Below are positions 56,417 through 64,000 of a stretch of 64,000 nt of DNA, in pieces. The stretch spans positions 868,001-932,000 of the forward strand of contig CAWBHA010000003.1 of NCBI GenBank assembly GCA_963788585.1, given 5' to 3'. Position numbers and translations under genes: made by a program. Source of the stretch: Bog-473 sp963788585 (GTDB lineage: Bacteria > Actinomycetota > Acidimicrobiia > Acidimicrobiales > RAAP-2). How positions within the stretch are numbered: position 1 is the stretch's first letter; every line of letters starts with the position of its first letter. Below the pieces are notes generated by a model. That model was given only the letters and a program-made list of their open reading frames with translations. It did not search any database and was not told the origin of the DNA.

Positions 56417-57067
56417 GTGCCACAACCCATCCGGGTCGCGCTCGTGAATGACTACAGCATCGTCCTGGAGGGCCTCCGTGCCCTACTCCAGTCCAGCGAT
56501 CCGGAGATACAGGTCGTCGAAGTCGACATACGGAAGAAGCCGAGACGAGGAGTCGATGTCACACTCCTGGACACCTACGGAGAGCTCGAGTCCCTCGGGG
56601 AACGCGTGCGCGTACTCAAGGCCGACTCCAGTAACGGTGCGATCGTGGTATTCAGCTTTTCCGATCGACCCCAGGTGGTGCGTCGTGCCCAGCGCGCCGG
56701 GGCGCAAGGATTCATCTCAAAGGCTGCGCCGCGGCGACAGATCCTCGAAGGTATCGAGGGTGCTGCAAGAGGCGAACGTGTCGTGCTGACGCAGAGGTCG
56801 CAACACGCTCGGATCGATGAAGCGCTCCGATGGCCTGGGCGCGAGATCGGCCTGACCGAACGAGAGAGCGAGATCCTCTCCCTGCTCTCGACCGGCATGA
56901 CGAACCGCGAACTCGGCGTCCATCTGTATGTCAGCGAGAACACGATCAAGACGCAGCTGCGAAGCCTGTACGGCAAGCTCGGGGTTCGCAACCGTGCCCA
57001 AGCCGCCTCCTTGGCTGTGCAAGGCATGCTCGGCGATCACCGCCCGCAAGCCAAGCTCGTGAACTGA
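56417..57067 (+). CDS. LuxR/NarL-family response regulator
   Basis: 216 residues from GTG 56417 (VPQPIRVALVNDYSIVLEG). The receiver domain keeps the phospho-acceptor Asp in VTLLDTYGELE and Lys in GFISKAAP, but the usual acidic pair is ND and the residue after the acceptor strand lacks the normal Pro, so phosphorylation may be weak. The C-terminal helix-turn-helix reads LTERESEILSLLSTGMTNREL and SENTIKTQLRSLYGKLGV. No sensor kinase is adjacent. A perfect palindrome upstream may be its operator. Confidence 0.9.
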   Translation: MPQPIRVALVNDYSIVLEGLRALLQSSDPEIQVVEVDIRKKPRRGVDVTLLDTYGELESLGERVRVLKADSSNGAIVVFSFSDRPQVVRRAQRAGAQGFISKAAPRRQILEGIEGAARGERVVLTQRSQHARIDEALRWPGREIGLTERESEILSLLSTGMTNRELGVHLYVSENTIKTQLRSLYGKLGVRNRAQAASLAVQGMLGDHRPQAKLVN

Positions 57068-57212
57068 ACCGCTTCTCACCACATCCTTCGAGTCATTCCC
57101 TATTCGGACGATTCGCGCATCGCATGGCACGCCGGCCAGACGGACGAACCTCGTGACTGGCCCGGGTGAGTGACGCCGAGCTCACGCAGAGCCGCAGCGA
57201 GGACTTCTGTGA

Positions 57213-58493
57213 TCAGCCGGGGCCAGGCGTCCCGGCCGGCAGCGGGAAGACGGGATTCGAGTGGGGACTGATGGAGTCGAAGCAGTTGAAGACGTTCTGC
57301 CCGTGATCGAGGGCGGGAACGAACGTGTCCCCCTTGACTTGAATCAGTGCGCCGCAGTACGGCGGGAGGTGCCCGCTGTGCCCGGCACGAGCCCAGTTGG
57401 TCGGCACTCGGAGGCCGCCGGCGGTGAACGCGGTGAGAGAGTTGTCCGCCTTGACGACATTGGCCCAGGTGAGGTCGGTCCCCGCCATCTTGACGCCCTG
57501 CACGAAGAGGGCCGCCGACTCCCATCCCTCGATGGCCTGCTCGTCGGAGACGTAGGCGGGCTCGTACTTTCTCATTTCGGTCAGATACAGCTTGAGGCCC
57601 GGGTAGAGCGACGTCGGGGCGCTGAGGGGCACGTGGGCGACGTAGAAGTAGACGTTCTGCATCAGGCTCTCGTTCTGGTTCAGCGTCGACTGGTCGTTCC
57701 CGTTCAACCACAGCTGCCCCGTCGTCACGCCATATTGCTTGATGGCCCGGGCCATGTTGACGTTTCCCTGGACGTCCATGCAGCTGATGACGAAATTCGA
57801 ACCCGCCTGCTTCATGCGCTGGACATCGGTGGCCACCGTCGAGCCGGGGTAATTGATGTTGAGGTCGACGTAGCTCACGTCGTAGCCAGCGCCCTTGAGG
57901 GCCGTGACGGCGGCCTGACAGGCGTCGGACGAAGCCGCGATGCCGTACGCGACGACGGCGAACGAGGGCTTCGGTGTGGCCTTGCGTGCCACGAAGGCGT
58001 CCAGCGGCGCTCCAGCCGGGTAGTACTCCACGGAGCCCCCCGCAGCGAACAGGTTCGGCGGACCGGCCCAGTTGCCCGTGACGTTGTACCCGTAGGTCGG
58101 TATGCCCGATTCGACGAAGAGGTTCGGAGAGAAGAACGCCGTGGCGATCCCGGTCACGGCGAACACGTGGTCCTGGTTGATGAGGGTATTGGCCAGTTGG
58201 TTGAACGTGGTCGGGTTGCCGCCGTCGTCCAGCGCGTACTTGTAGTCGATCTTGCGACCATTGACGCCGCCCTGCGCGTTCACATAGTCGAAGTAGGCGC
58301 GCTCACCGTACGCGAGCCCAGCGAAGTTCGCGGCCAGGGTCCCCGTCAGGGTCGAGATGCTCCCCACGGTGATGGACGTCGCAGACACACCGGGCGCGCT
58401 GCTCCCCCCGTTCTGCGCCGATGCAGCGGTGGCTTCGCCCGTGAGGCCGACGAGACTCAGCGCCACTCCGAGCGCGAGCGCCGTAGCGTGCAT
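57213..58493 (-). CDS. ABC transporter substrate-binding protein, Leu/Ile/Val-binding type
   Basis: 426 residues from ATG 58493 (MHATALALGVALSLVGLTGE), with a secretion signal ending near ATAASA. The type I periplasmic-binding fold shows in ITVGSISTLTGTLAANFAGL, AYFDYVNAQGGVNGRKI and FAVTGIATAFFSPN, typical of branched-chain amino acid/amide receptors. In a Gram-positive organism it would be a lipoprotein or free exoprotein; no clear lipobox is seen. Permease and ATPase genes are not adjacent, so it is an orphan. The frame stays open upstream, but the extra residues are not signal-like. Confidence 0.88.
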   Translation of the reverse strand: MHATALALGVALSLVGLTGEATAASAQNGGSSAPGVSATSITVGSISTLTGTLAANFAGLAYGERAYFDYVNAQGGVNGRKIDYKYALDDGGNPTTFNQLANTLINQDHVFAVTGIATAFFSPNLFVESGIPTYGYNVTGNWAGPPNLFAAGGSVEYYPAGAPLDAFVARKATPKPSFAVVAYGIAASSDACQAAVTALKGAGYDVSYVDLNINYPGSTVATDVQRMKQAGSNFVISCMDVQGNVNMARAIKQYGVTTGQLWLNGNDQSTLNQNESLMQNVYFYVAHVPLSAPTSLYPGLKLYLTEMRKYEPAYVSDEQAIEGWESAALFVQGVKMAGTDLTWANVVKADNSLTAFTAGGLRVPTNWARAGHSGHLPPYCGALIQVKGDTFVPALDHGQNVFNCFDSISPHSNPVFPLPAGTPGPG

Positions 58494-58638
58494 GCGTGGT
58501 CGGCCAGTCAAGCTCGTGCCTCCCCGGTCGTTCTTCAGACGTCCCCCCGGTATGCCGGTCACCCTATGGCAAGGATGTGCCAAATTCAACGAGTGCTGCA
58601 TTCGTCATCTGGCATGCTGACGCGCCCGCGGGAGCAAC

Positions 58639-58999
58639 GTGCCCGTGCGACGTGACGAACCTTTCGGCGGAGTCGTCGGGCGCTACTACGACGAATCGAG
58701 CCCGTGGTGGCCCGATCCCGATCGACCCCCGGCGCGCGCGTCCAGCACGGCGGCCGAACCCGCCTCGTGGCCGACGGCAAGGTGCTGGCCGAGGGGGTCA
58801 TCGACCAATTCACGCAGGGTCGGTTTTCCCTGACGGGGGCGGGCATCACTGCGGCTACAGCAACGGGCTCCCGGTCACCGACGACATCCACCCACCCGGC
58901 GAGTTCTCGGGCAGCATCGAGTCGGTGACCATTGACGTGAACGGGACTCCCTTCGTCGATCCCGAGAAGGAGGCGGAAGCGGTCATCGCCATGCAGTAG
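58639..58999 (+). pseudogene. Arylsulfatase remnant with large internal deletion
   Basis: The start VPVRRDEPFGGVVGRYYDESSPWWPDPDRPP is represented by FGGVVGRYYDESSPWWPDP, a normal arylsulfatase N-terminus. Soon after, the frame changes and reads RLVADGKVLAEGVIDQFTQG and RFSLTGAGIT, then changes again to CGYSNGLPVTDDIHPPGEF and IESVTIDVNGTPFVDP, the usual C-terminus. The several hundred residues between, including the formylglycine Cys motif, are missing. It is therefore a dead gene. It is divergent from the substrate-binding protein. Confidence 0.72.
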
Positions 59000-59043
59000 G
59001 CGCCGCGTGCGCCCGGGTCGCGCGGTGGGGAAGACTTGCGGTG

Positions 59044-60021
59044 ATGACGGCGACGCAGCACCCCGGCCGGCCCCACGCCTTCCGCCTCCCCGGCTATCCC
59101 GTCTCGGTCGGTCCGTTCACCTATCTCACCGAGGAGCGGGACCGGCTGGCCTCGCTGCGCTGGCGCCACTTCGACGCGCAGAGAATCGGTTCGACCATCG
59201 GCGCCGAGCTCCGCGGGGTCGACCTGACGGCGGAGTTGCCCGACGCGGTCATCGGCGAGATCCGCCAGGCCCTGTTCGACTACAAGGTCATCTTCTTCCG
59301 CGACCAGCCGATGAGCCCGCGCCAGCATGTGGCCTTCGCCCGGCGCTTCGGGGACCTCGAGATTCATCCGTTCCTCCCGTCCAACACCGGCGAGCCCGAG
59401 CTCGTCCGGTTCGAGAAGACGGCCGAGGTGAGCGGGTACGAGAACTCGTGGCACCACGACGTCACCTGGCGGGAGCGTCCCTCCATGGGCGGGGTCCTCC
59501 ACGCGCTCGACGTTCCCGCGCACGGTGGGGACACCTTGTTCTCCGACATGCACGCGGCCTACGACGGGCTCGACAACGGCACCAAGCATGCCGTCGACGA
59601 CCTGGTTGCCGTGCACGACTTCACGCAGACCTTCGGTCACACCATGACCGAGGACGCGCGGCGGGACGCGCAGAAGCAGTACCCGCCCGTCCGCCACCCG
59701 GTGGTGTGCACCCATCCGTCGACGAACAAGCTGCACCTCTACGTCAACCGGCCATTCGTGAGCCACATCGAAGGTCTCGACCCAGAGGCCAGCCTCGAGC
59801 TGCTCGACCGGCTCTGCCGGCAGGCGGACGCCCCGGAACACCAGTGCCGGTTCACCTGGACCAAGGACGCCGTTGCCTTCTGGGACAACCGGGCGGTCCA
59901 GCACTACGCCTCCAGCGACTACTGGCCGTACACGCGAGCAATGGAGCGTGCATCGATCGTCGGTGCCCGGCCGGCTCGCGAGAACGACCCGAAGCTCCGT
60001 TCGGTCGGCCGCAACCCGTAA
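59044..60021 (+). CDS. TauD/TfdA-family Fe(II)/2-oxoglutarate dioxygenase
   Basis: 325 residues. The iron ligands are in NSWHHDVTW (His-x-Asp) and the distal His in NRAVQHYASSDYWP; the 2-oxoglutarate-binding Arg is in TRAMERASI. The N-terminus GSTIGAELRGVDLTAELPD is typical of taurine or alkylsulfonate/alkylsulfate dioxygenases. A sulfur role is tempting beside the sulfatase remnant but is inference. An MFS gene follows 52 bases downstream. ATG 59044 preferred over the GTG just before it. Confidence 0.92.
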   Translation: MTATQHPGRPHAFRLPGYPVSVGPFTYLTEERDRLASLRWRHFDAQRIGSTIGAELRGVDLTAELPDAVIGEIRQALFDYKVIFFRDQPMSPRQHVAFARRFGDLEIHPFLPSNTGEPELVRFEKTAEVSGYENSWHHDVTWRERPSMGGVLHALDVPAHGGDTLFSDMHAAYDGLDNGTKHAVDDLVAVHDFTQTFGHTMTEDARRDAQKQYPPVRHPVVCTHPSTNKLHLYVNRPFVSHIEGLDPEASLELLDRLCRQADAPEHQCRFTWTKDAVAFWDNRAVQHYASSDYWPYTRAMERASIVGARPARENDPKLRSVGRNP

Positions 60022-60073
60022 GCCGGGACCGCACGTCAGCCGTGGTCGCGACGCAGCCGGCGTAGGTCGCCGG

Positions 60074-61363
60074 ATGAATACTGGACGGGGTCTTCGGGGT
60101 CTCCTGCCGCTGTACGTCGTGGTGTTCGTCGGCTTTCTCGGCTACAGCCTCATGATCGCCACCTTCACCCCGATGCTCCTGCACAACGACAATGGGATGT
60201 TGTCGCCGACCTCGAGCCTGACGGAGCGGAGCCTCGTGCTGGGCCTGTTGCTGGCGCTCTATCCCTTCGGTCAATTCCTTGGCTCGCCGGTCCTCGGGGC
60301 GCTGTCCGACCGCTTCGGGCGCCGTCCAGTCCTGGTGGGATCACTGGCTGCGACGACCGCGTTCTACGTGGGCATCGCGGCCGCGCTCTCGATTCGGAGC
60401 CTTCCGCTGTTGCTGGCCACGTGCTTCCTTGCCGGTCTGTCCGAGTCGAACATCGTGCTCGCCCAGAGTGCCATCGCCGACACAGCGGACAGGGCCGATC
60501 GCAACCGGTTGTTCGGCTACGTGTACCTGAGCGCGAGTCTCGCCTACGTCGTCGGTCCACTCGGTGGCGGCCAGCTGGCCGATCACGGGCTCGTCGGCTG
60601 GTTCACGTACGCCACGCCGTACTGGGCGGTCACCATTCTCTTGGCTGGCGTGCTGGTGGCCGTCACTGCATGGTTCAAGGAGACGCATCCCGGCTCGGGA
60701 GAGCGCGGCCACTACCTCGAGTCATTCACCAACCTGGCCCGCGTGATCAGCGACCGCGAGCTGCGGCCCCTGTACGCGATCAATTTCACGCTGTACCTCT
60801 CGATCTTCGGGTTCTTCCGCGTCTATCCGATGTACCTCGTCGACCGGTTCCATCTGGGCGTGAGCAGCGTCTCCGAATACGTGGCGTACGTGGCCGTTCC
60901 GATCGTCATCGCCAATGTCTGGCTCGTCGGTGCCCTGTCTCGCCGGGCTCAGCCTCGGACCATGGTCCTCTTCAGCGCACTGACGATGGGAATTCTGATG
61001 GCCTGCATCGTCCTCCCCGCTTCGCAGAACTCGCTGTGGTTCACCTTGGGCACCACTGCCCTCGCCCTGGCGGTGTGTCTGCCGTCCTGTGCCGCCATGC
61101 TCTCCCTCGCGGCAGACGACAGCGAGCAGGGCCGCGCGATGGGGAACAATCAATCGATCCAGGTCGGCGCCGAATCGCTCTCGGGACTGGTCGGTGGCGC
61201 CCTGGCTGCCATCCTCATCGAGCTCCCCCTGCTGGCCTTCGCCGGTGTGGCGGTGGCGGGAAGCCTGGTGTTGGCCAGCCTCAGCCGACACCGCTCCCGG
61301 CGCGAGCGATCTGGCCGGCCGGCGGGCGAACGCGTCCCGCGTTCCCGCCTCAGTTCATCGTGA
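60074..61363 (+). CDS. Major facilitator superfamily transporter
   Basis: 429 residues, 12 helices. The loop 2-3 motif is GALSDRFGRRPVLVG, and VLAQSAIADTADRADRNRLFGYVYLSASLAYVVGPLGGG is covered by the helix 4-5 features of TetA-like exporters. A mid-protein loop KETHPGSGERG separates the halves. It is 52 bases downstream of the dioxygenase and probably co-transcribed, so it may export or import the same compound family. The end overlaps the convergent RDD gene by 14 bases. Confidence 0.9.
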   Translation: MNTGRGLRGLLPLYVVVFVGFLGYSLMIATFTPMLLHNDNGMLSPTSSLTERSLVLGLLLALYPFGQFLGSPVLGALSDRFGRRPVLVGSLAATTAFYVGIAAALSIRSLPLLLATCFLAGLSESNIVLAQSAIADTADRADRNRLFGYVYLSASLAYVVGPLGGGQLADHGLVGWFTYATPYWAVTILLAGVLVAVTAWFKETHPGSGERGHYLESFTNLARVISDRELRPLYAINFTLYLSIFGFFRVYPMYLVDRFHLGVSSVSEYVAYVAVPIVIANVWLVGALSRRAQPRTMVLFSALTMGILMACIVLPASQNSLWFTLGTTALALAVCLPSCAAMLSLAADDSEQGRAMGNNQSIQVGAESLSGLVGGALAAILIELPLLAFAGVAVAGSLVLASLSRHRSRRERSGRPAGERVPRSRLSSS

Positions 61364-61859
61364 CGGACGTGGCTTCGGGCAACGCCAGGGGGCCCAGAGT
61401 CTCGTCGATGGGCCCGGGCGCTCGTTCGTCGAGGACCTCCGTGCCCGCAAGGAAATCCCATGGCGCAAGGCGGGGCTGCCGCAGGAGCCCACTGGGGGCT
61501 GACGCGCCCAGGACGAAAGAGAGTCCGAGGAGGAGGCAGCCGAGGATCGTGGGCACGAGCAAGATCGTGCAACAGACACCGTTCCGCACGAGAGATCGGC
61601 AGAGTCCGATCGGTCTCCGGTCGGAGCGGCGTACGACGCGCAACCCGGTGAGCCGGTAGCTCACGGTCCGGCCGTTGCGCCATTCCACGACGCTCCAGAC
61701 GATCCAGCCGATGCCCAGCGTGGCCACGATCAACGCGAGGGTGAGAAGTTCGGCCTTCACACGCGAGCCCGTGCTGGCCGCGCGCATCTCGAAGCGCCAA
61801 CGCCGGGAGCCGCGGCTTCCGGGTGTCCCACGGTGTTGGACGATCCGGGTGCCGCTCAT
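61350..61859 (-). CDS. RDD-family membrane protein
   Basis: 169 residues from ATG 61859 (MSGTRIVQHRGTPGSRGSRR). After a basic start come helix LLTLALIVATLGIGWIVWSVV, then the RDD-type motif RNGRTVSYRLTGLRVVRR and RPIGLCRSLVRN, and a second helix TILLVPTILGCLLLGLSFV. RDD proteins are small membrane proteins, some linked to ion transport. The role here is unknown. It is convergent with the MFS gene. Confidence 0.72.
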   Translation of the reverse strand: MSGTRIVQHRGTPGSRGSRRWRFEMRAASTGSRVKAELLTLALIVATLGIGWIVWSVVEWRNGRTVSYRLTGLRVVRRSDRRPIGLCRSLVRNGVCCTILLVPTILGCLLLGLSFVLGASAPSGLLRQPRLAPWDFLAGTEVLDERAPGPIDETLGPLALPEATSVTMN

Positions 61860-62160
61860 CGCTGCGCTCCGTGCCGGTGCCGGCCGCCCGGCACCGGGAG
61901 GGTGCCGCGACCGCGTGCGCACGGCACGTCCTGGACCCAGAGGTCCCCTCGACGCTGGCCTGGCGTTGTCATGAGGTCTCCTCCACCGCCAACGTAGCGG
62001 GAATGCGCGGTGGGCGTTCATCCCGCCACCGGGGTTCCCGGCTCCGCCGATGGTCGGTGGACACGTGGTGCGTCGAGACGCCTCGATGCGGCACGGTGCG
62101 GCCGTTGGCGCGCCAGATTGAACGTGGCGTGGCGGCTGTGTTTACGTAACGGCCGTGTTC

Positions 62161-63123
62161 ATGATGCGGTTCGCCATGCGGGCCGGCTCGTCCGCACCTC
62201 AGGACCGTGCCGCGCTCTACGACGCCACCATCGAGATGTGCGCCTGGGCCGAGACCCGGGGCTGTGTCAGCGCGGTGCTGAGCCAGCATCACGCCGTCCC
62301 CGACGGGTACCTGCCTTCACCAGTGCCGCTGGCCGCCGCGATCGCGGCGCGCACGACGCAGCTCCCCATCACCGTCGCCGCGTTGCTCCTGGCTCTCTAC
62401 GAGCCGGTGAAACTGGCCGAGGACCTGGCCGTCGTCGACCTGATCAGTCACGGTCGCGTCTCCTACGTCGTCGGCATCGGGTACCGGCCCGAGGAGTTCG
62501 CCCTCTTCGGCGTCGACGCGCGGGCGCGCGGTGCCCTTGTGGAGGAGCGCATCGGTGTGCTCAAGCGCCTGTGGGCGGGCGAGGCCGTCTCGGTGGACGG
62601 GCGGAGCGTCGCCGTGACGCCACGGCCGTTCACCGCCGGGGGTCCCCTGCTGGCCTACGGCGGAGGAACCGAAGCGGCGGCCCGACGTGCCGGACGGCTC
62701 GGCCTGTTCTTCATGGCCGAGACGCACGACGCGTCGTTGGAGGCCGCCTATCGGGAGTCGGGCGGCGCCACGGCGCCGGGGTGCCACTTCCCACCCCTCG
62801 GGGTGCCGCTCACCGCCTTCGTGGCGGACGATCCCGAACGCGCCTGGGCGGAGATCGGTGAGTATCTCCTCGCCGATGCGCGCAGCTATGCCGCGTGGAA
62901 TATCGGTCGCGACGGCACGGCCTCGATCTCGCGCGCGACCACGGTGACCGACCTCGCCGCCGAGCGCGGCGCCTACCAGATCCTGACTCCGGGCGGGGCA
63001 GGCGAGCTCGTCCGCGCCACCGGGTTCCCGTTGAACCTCCAGCCGCTGGTCGGCGGCCTCCCCCCTGACCTGGCCTGGAAATATCTCGACGCCGCGGCGG
63101 CGGTGTCCGCGCCCGACGCCTGA
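62161..63123 (+). CDS. LLM-class F420-dependent oxidoreductase
   Basis: 320 residues. MRFAMRAGS at the start, VLSQHHAVPDGYLPSPVPLAAAIAARTTQ near residue 45, and VVDLISHGRVSYVVGIGYRPEEFALFGV are luciferase-like monooxygenase motifs. It is of a different subgroup than the enzyme at 12792. ATG 62161 or 62164 is preferred; a GTG at 62155 is possible. Substrate unknown. It is convergent with the permease gene. Confidence 0.86.
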   Translation: MMRFAMRAGSSAPQDRAALYDATIEMCAWAETRGCVSAVLSQHHAVPDGYLPSPVPLAAAIAARTTQLPITVAALLLALYEPVKLAEDLAVVDLISHGRVSYVVGIGYRPEEFALFGVDARARGALVEERIGVLKRLWAGEAVSVDGRSVAVTPRPFTAGGPLLAYGGGTEAAARRAGRLGLFFMAETHDASLEAAYRESGGATAPGCHFPPLGVPLTAFVADDPERAWAEIGEYLLADARSYAAWNIGRDGTASISRATTVTDLAAERGAYQILTPGGAGELVRATGFPLNLQPLVGGLPPDLAWKYLDAAAAVSAPDA

Positions 63124-63172
63124 CCGCAGGCACAGCCGAACGGTCGGCGCCGACGGGCCGGGGCCGCCCGGG

Positions 63173-64000
63173 TCACTCCGAGGCGATCGCCGCGAGGACG
63201 TCCAGCCTGGCGGCTCGGCGGGCCGGCCAGCTCGCAGCCAGCAGGCCGAGGAGCGCGGCCAGGATCAGGAAGATCACCAGGCTCGGGAACGGCACCACGG
63301 TGGAGGTGACGCCCTGCGAACGGAGCGCGGACACCAGGGCGAGGCCGAGGCCCGTCCCCACGACGATGCCGATGACGGCACCGAAGACGGCGAGGATCAC
63401 CGATTCGGCGCGGATCATGGCGCGGATCTGACGCCGGACCATGCCCACCGCCCGGAGCAGCCCGATCTCGTGGGTGCGCTCGAATACCGACAGCATGAGC
63501 GTGTTCACGATCCCGATCAGGGCGATGATCACGGCCAGGGTGAGTAACGCGTACACCAGCCCGAGCAGCTGGTTGACCTGGGCCGCCTGCGACGCCTCGA
63601 ACTGCGCGCGCGTCTGGACTTGCACGTTCGGGTAGGGGCTCAGCGCGCGCTGCACCGCCTGCTCCGTCCCCGGTGCGCCGTCCGTCTTGAGGAGGACGGC
63701 ATCGGGAAGCGGGTTCCGGTAGTGGGCGAAGTAGAACGCGTCGCTGACGAAGTAGCTCCCCACCAACGAGTTCGGCTGGTAGATCCCTCCGATGCGCATG
63801 GTGGACGACCCCGTGAGCGCGAATTTCACGGGGACCGTGTCGCCGACGACGAGGTGGTCCGAGTTGGCGGTGGTGGTGTCGATGAGCAGCTCGCCGGCAG
63901 CGGCGGCCCGGGTGCTCCCCGACGCCATGTCCAGAATGACCGTCTGGGACAGGTTCTCGGTCCCGGCGGCCAGGAGCGACACGAGGGACTGTCGGACCTC
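63173..64000 (-). CDS. FtsX/MacB-type ABC transporter permease (partial)
   Basis: The frame is open to the right edge, so the N-terminal part is outside. The C-terminal FtsX domain shows in LLGLVYALLTLAVIIALIGIVNTLMLSVFERTHEIGLLRAVGM (here cited as EIGLLRAVGMVRRQI) and the last helices LVIFLILAALLGLLAASWPARRAARLDVLAAIASE (end ARLDVLAAIASE). A large outer domain precedes it. Such permeases export lipids, peptides or macrolides with a LolD-like ATPase, not visible here. Confidence 0.88.
   Translation of the reverse strand, partial: EVRQSLVSLLAAGTENLSQTVILDMASGSTRAAAAGELLIDTTTANSDHLVVGDTVPVKFALTGSSTMRIGGIYQPNSLVGSYFVSDAFYFAHYRNPLPDAVLLKTDGAPGTEQAVQRALSPYPNVQVQTRAQFEASQAAQVNQLLGLVYALLTLAVIIALIGIVNTLMLSVFERTHEIGLLRAVGMVRRQIRAMIRAESVILAVFGAVIGIVVGTGLGLALVSALRSQGVTSTVVPFPSLVIFLILAALLGLLAASWPARRAARLDVLAAIASE

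Overview
The window is a GC-rich, gene-dense stretch that reads as a chromosome segment of an actinobacterium, most likely of the Acidimicrobiia type. The signs are HspR with a HAIR operator on the dnaK operon, a canonical double GlnR box in front of an ammonium transporter, several F420/LLM-type oxidoreductases, frequent GTG starts, and secreted proteins built from ~42-residue repeats of a kind common in Acidimicrobiia. Taxonomy is an inference from gene content only.

Layout. 1-9.1 kb: end of a DHA2 drug exporter, an Old Yellow Enzyme-like oxidoreductase, an amidase, a divergent HxlR regulator/MFS exporter pair, and a large cyclase-ATPase-TPR signalling protein. 9.1-17.6 kb: a catabolic-looking block (phosphotransferase-DUF6285 fusion, AttH-like protein, zinc alcohol dehydrogenase, LLM oxidoreductase, epoxide hydrolase, beta-lactamase-fold hydrolase, Ddn-like protein, cyclase-family hydrolase) with several overlapping stop/start codons. 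17.6-31.7 kb: a purine superlocus on the minus strand, purA-purD-purB-purC-purS-purQ, then a cell-wall amidase homologue, a small plus-strand gene and two accessory genes, then purL-purF-purM-pyrE. 31.9-40.8 kb: a secreted repeat protein, clpB, and the dnaK-grpE-dnaJ-hspR operon. 41-50 kb: phosphoglycerate mutase, a glnB-amt operon, a second PII gene, a cNMP-binding protein, aquaporin, a PPOX protein and a membrane-anchored Fe-S oxidoreductase.

50.0-53.6 kb: an intact tRNA-Gly(CCC) whose 3' part is repeated perfectly (38 bp) 3.5 kb downstream. The bracketed segment is less gene-dense and holds an IS481-type transposase remnant and an ECF sigma factor/CU044_5270 pair, so it looks like a decayed tRNA-integrated island. 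53.8-64 kb: a seven-repeat secreted (probable beta-propeller) protein, a STAS antagonist, a LuxR-type regulator behind a perfect 20-bp palindrome, an orphan substrate-binding protein, a sulfatase remnant, a TauD dioxygenase, an MFS transporter, an RDD membrane protein, an LLM oxidoreductase and the end of an FtsX-type permease.

A striking property of the whole window is that eight genes (two MFS/cyclase genes, an AttH-like gene, purM twice, purA, a secreted repeat gene, dnaJ, grpE) are each continuous only if about one extra base is removed. All nine changes shift the frame in the same direction and several hit housekeeping genes, so insertion-type sequence errors are more likely than decay. 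These are annotated as CDS with the shift described.
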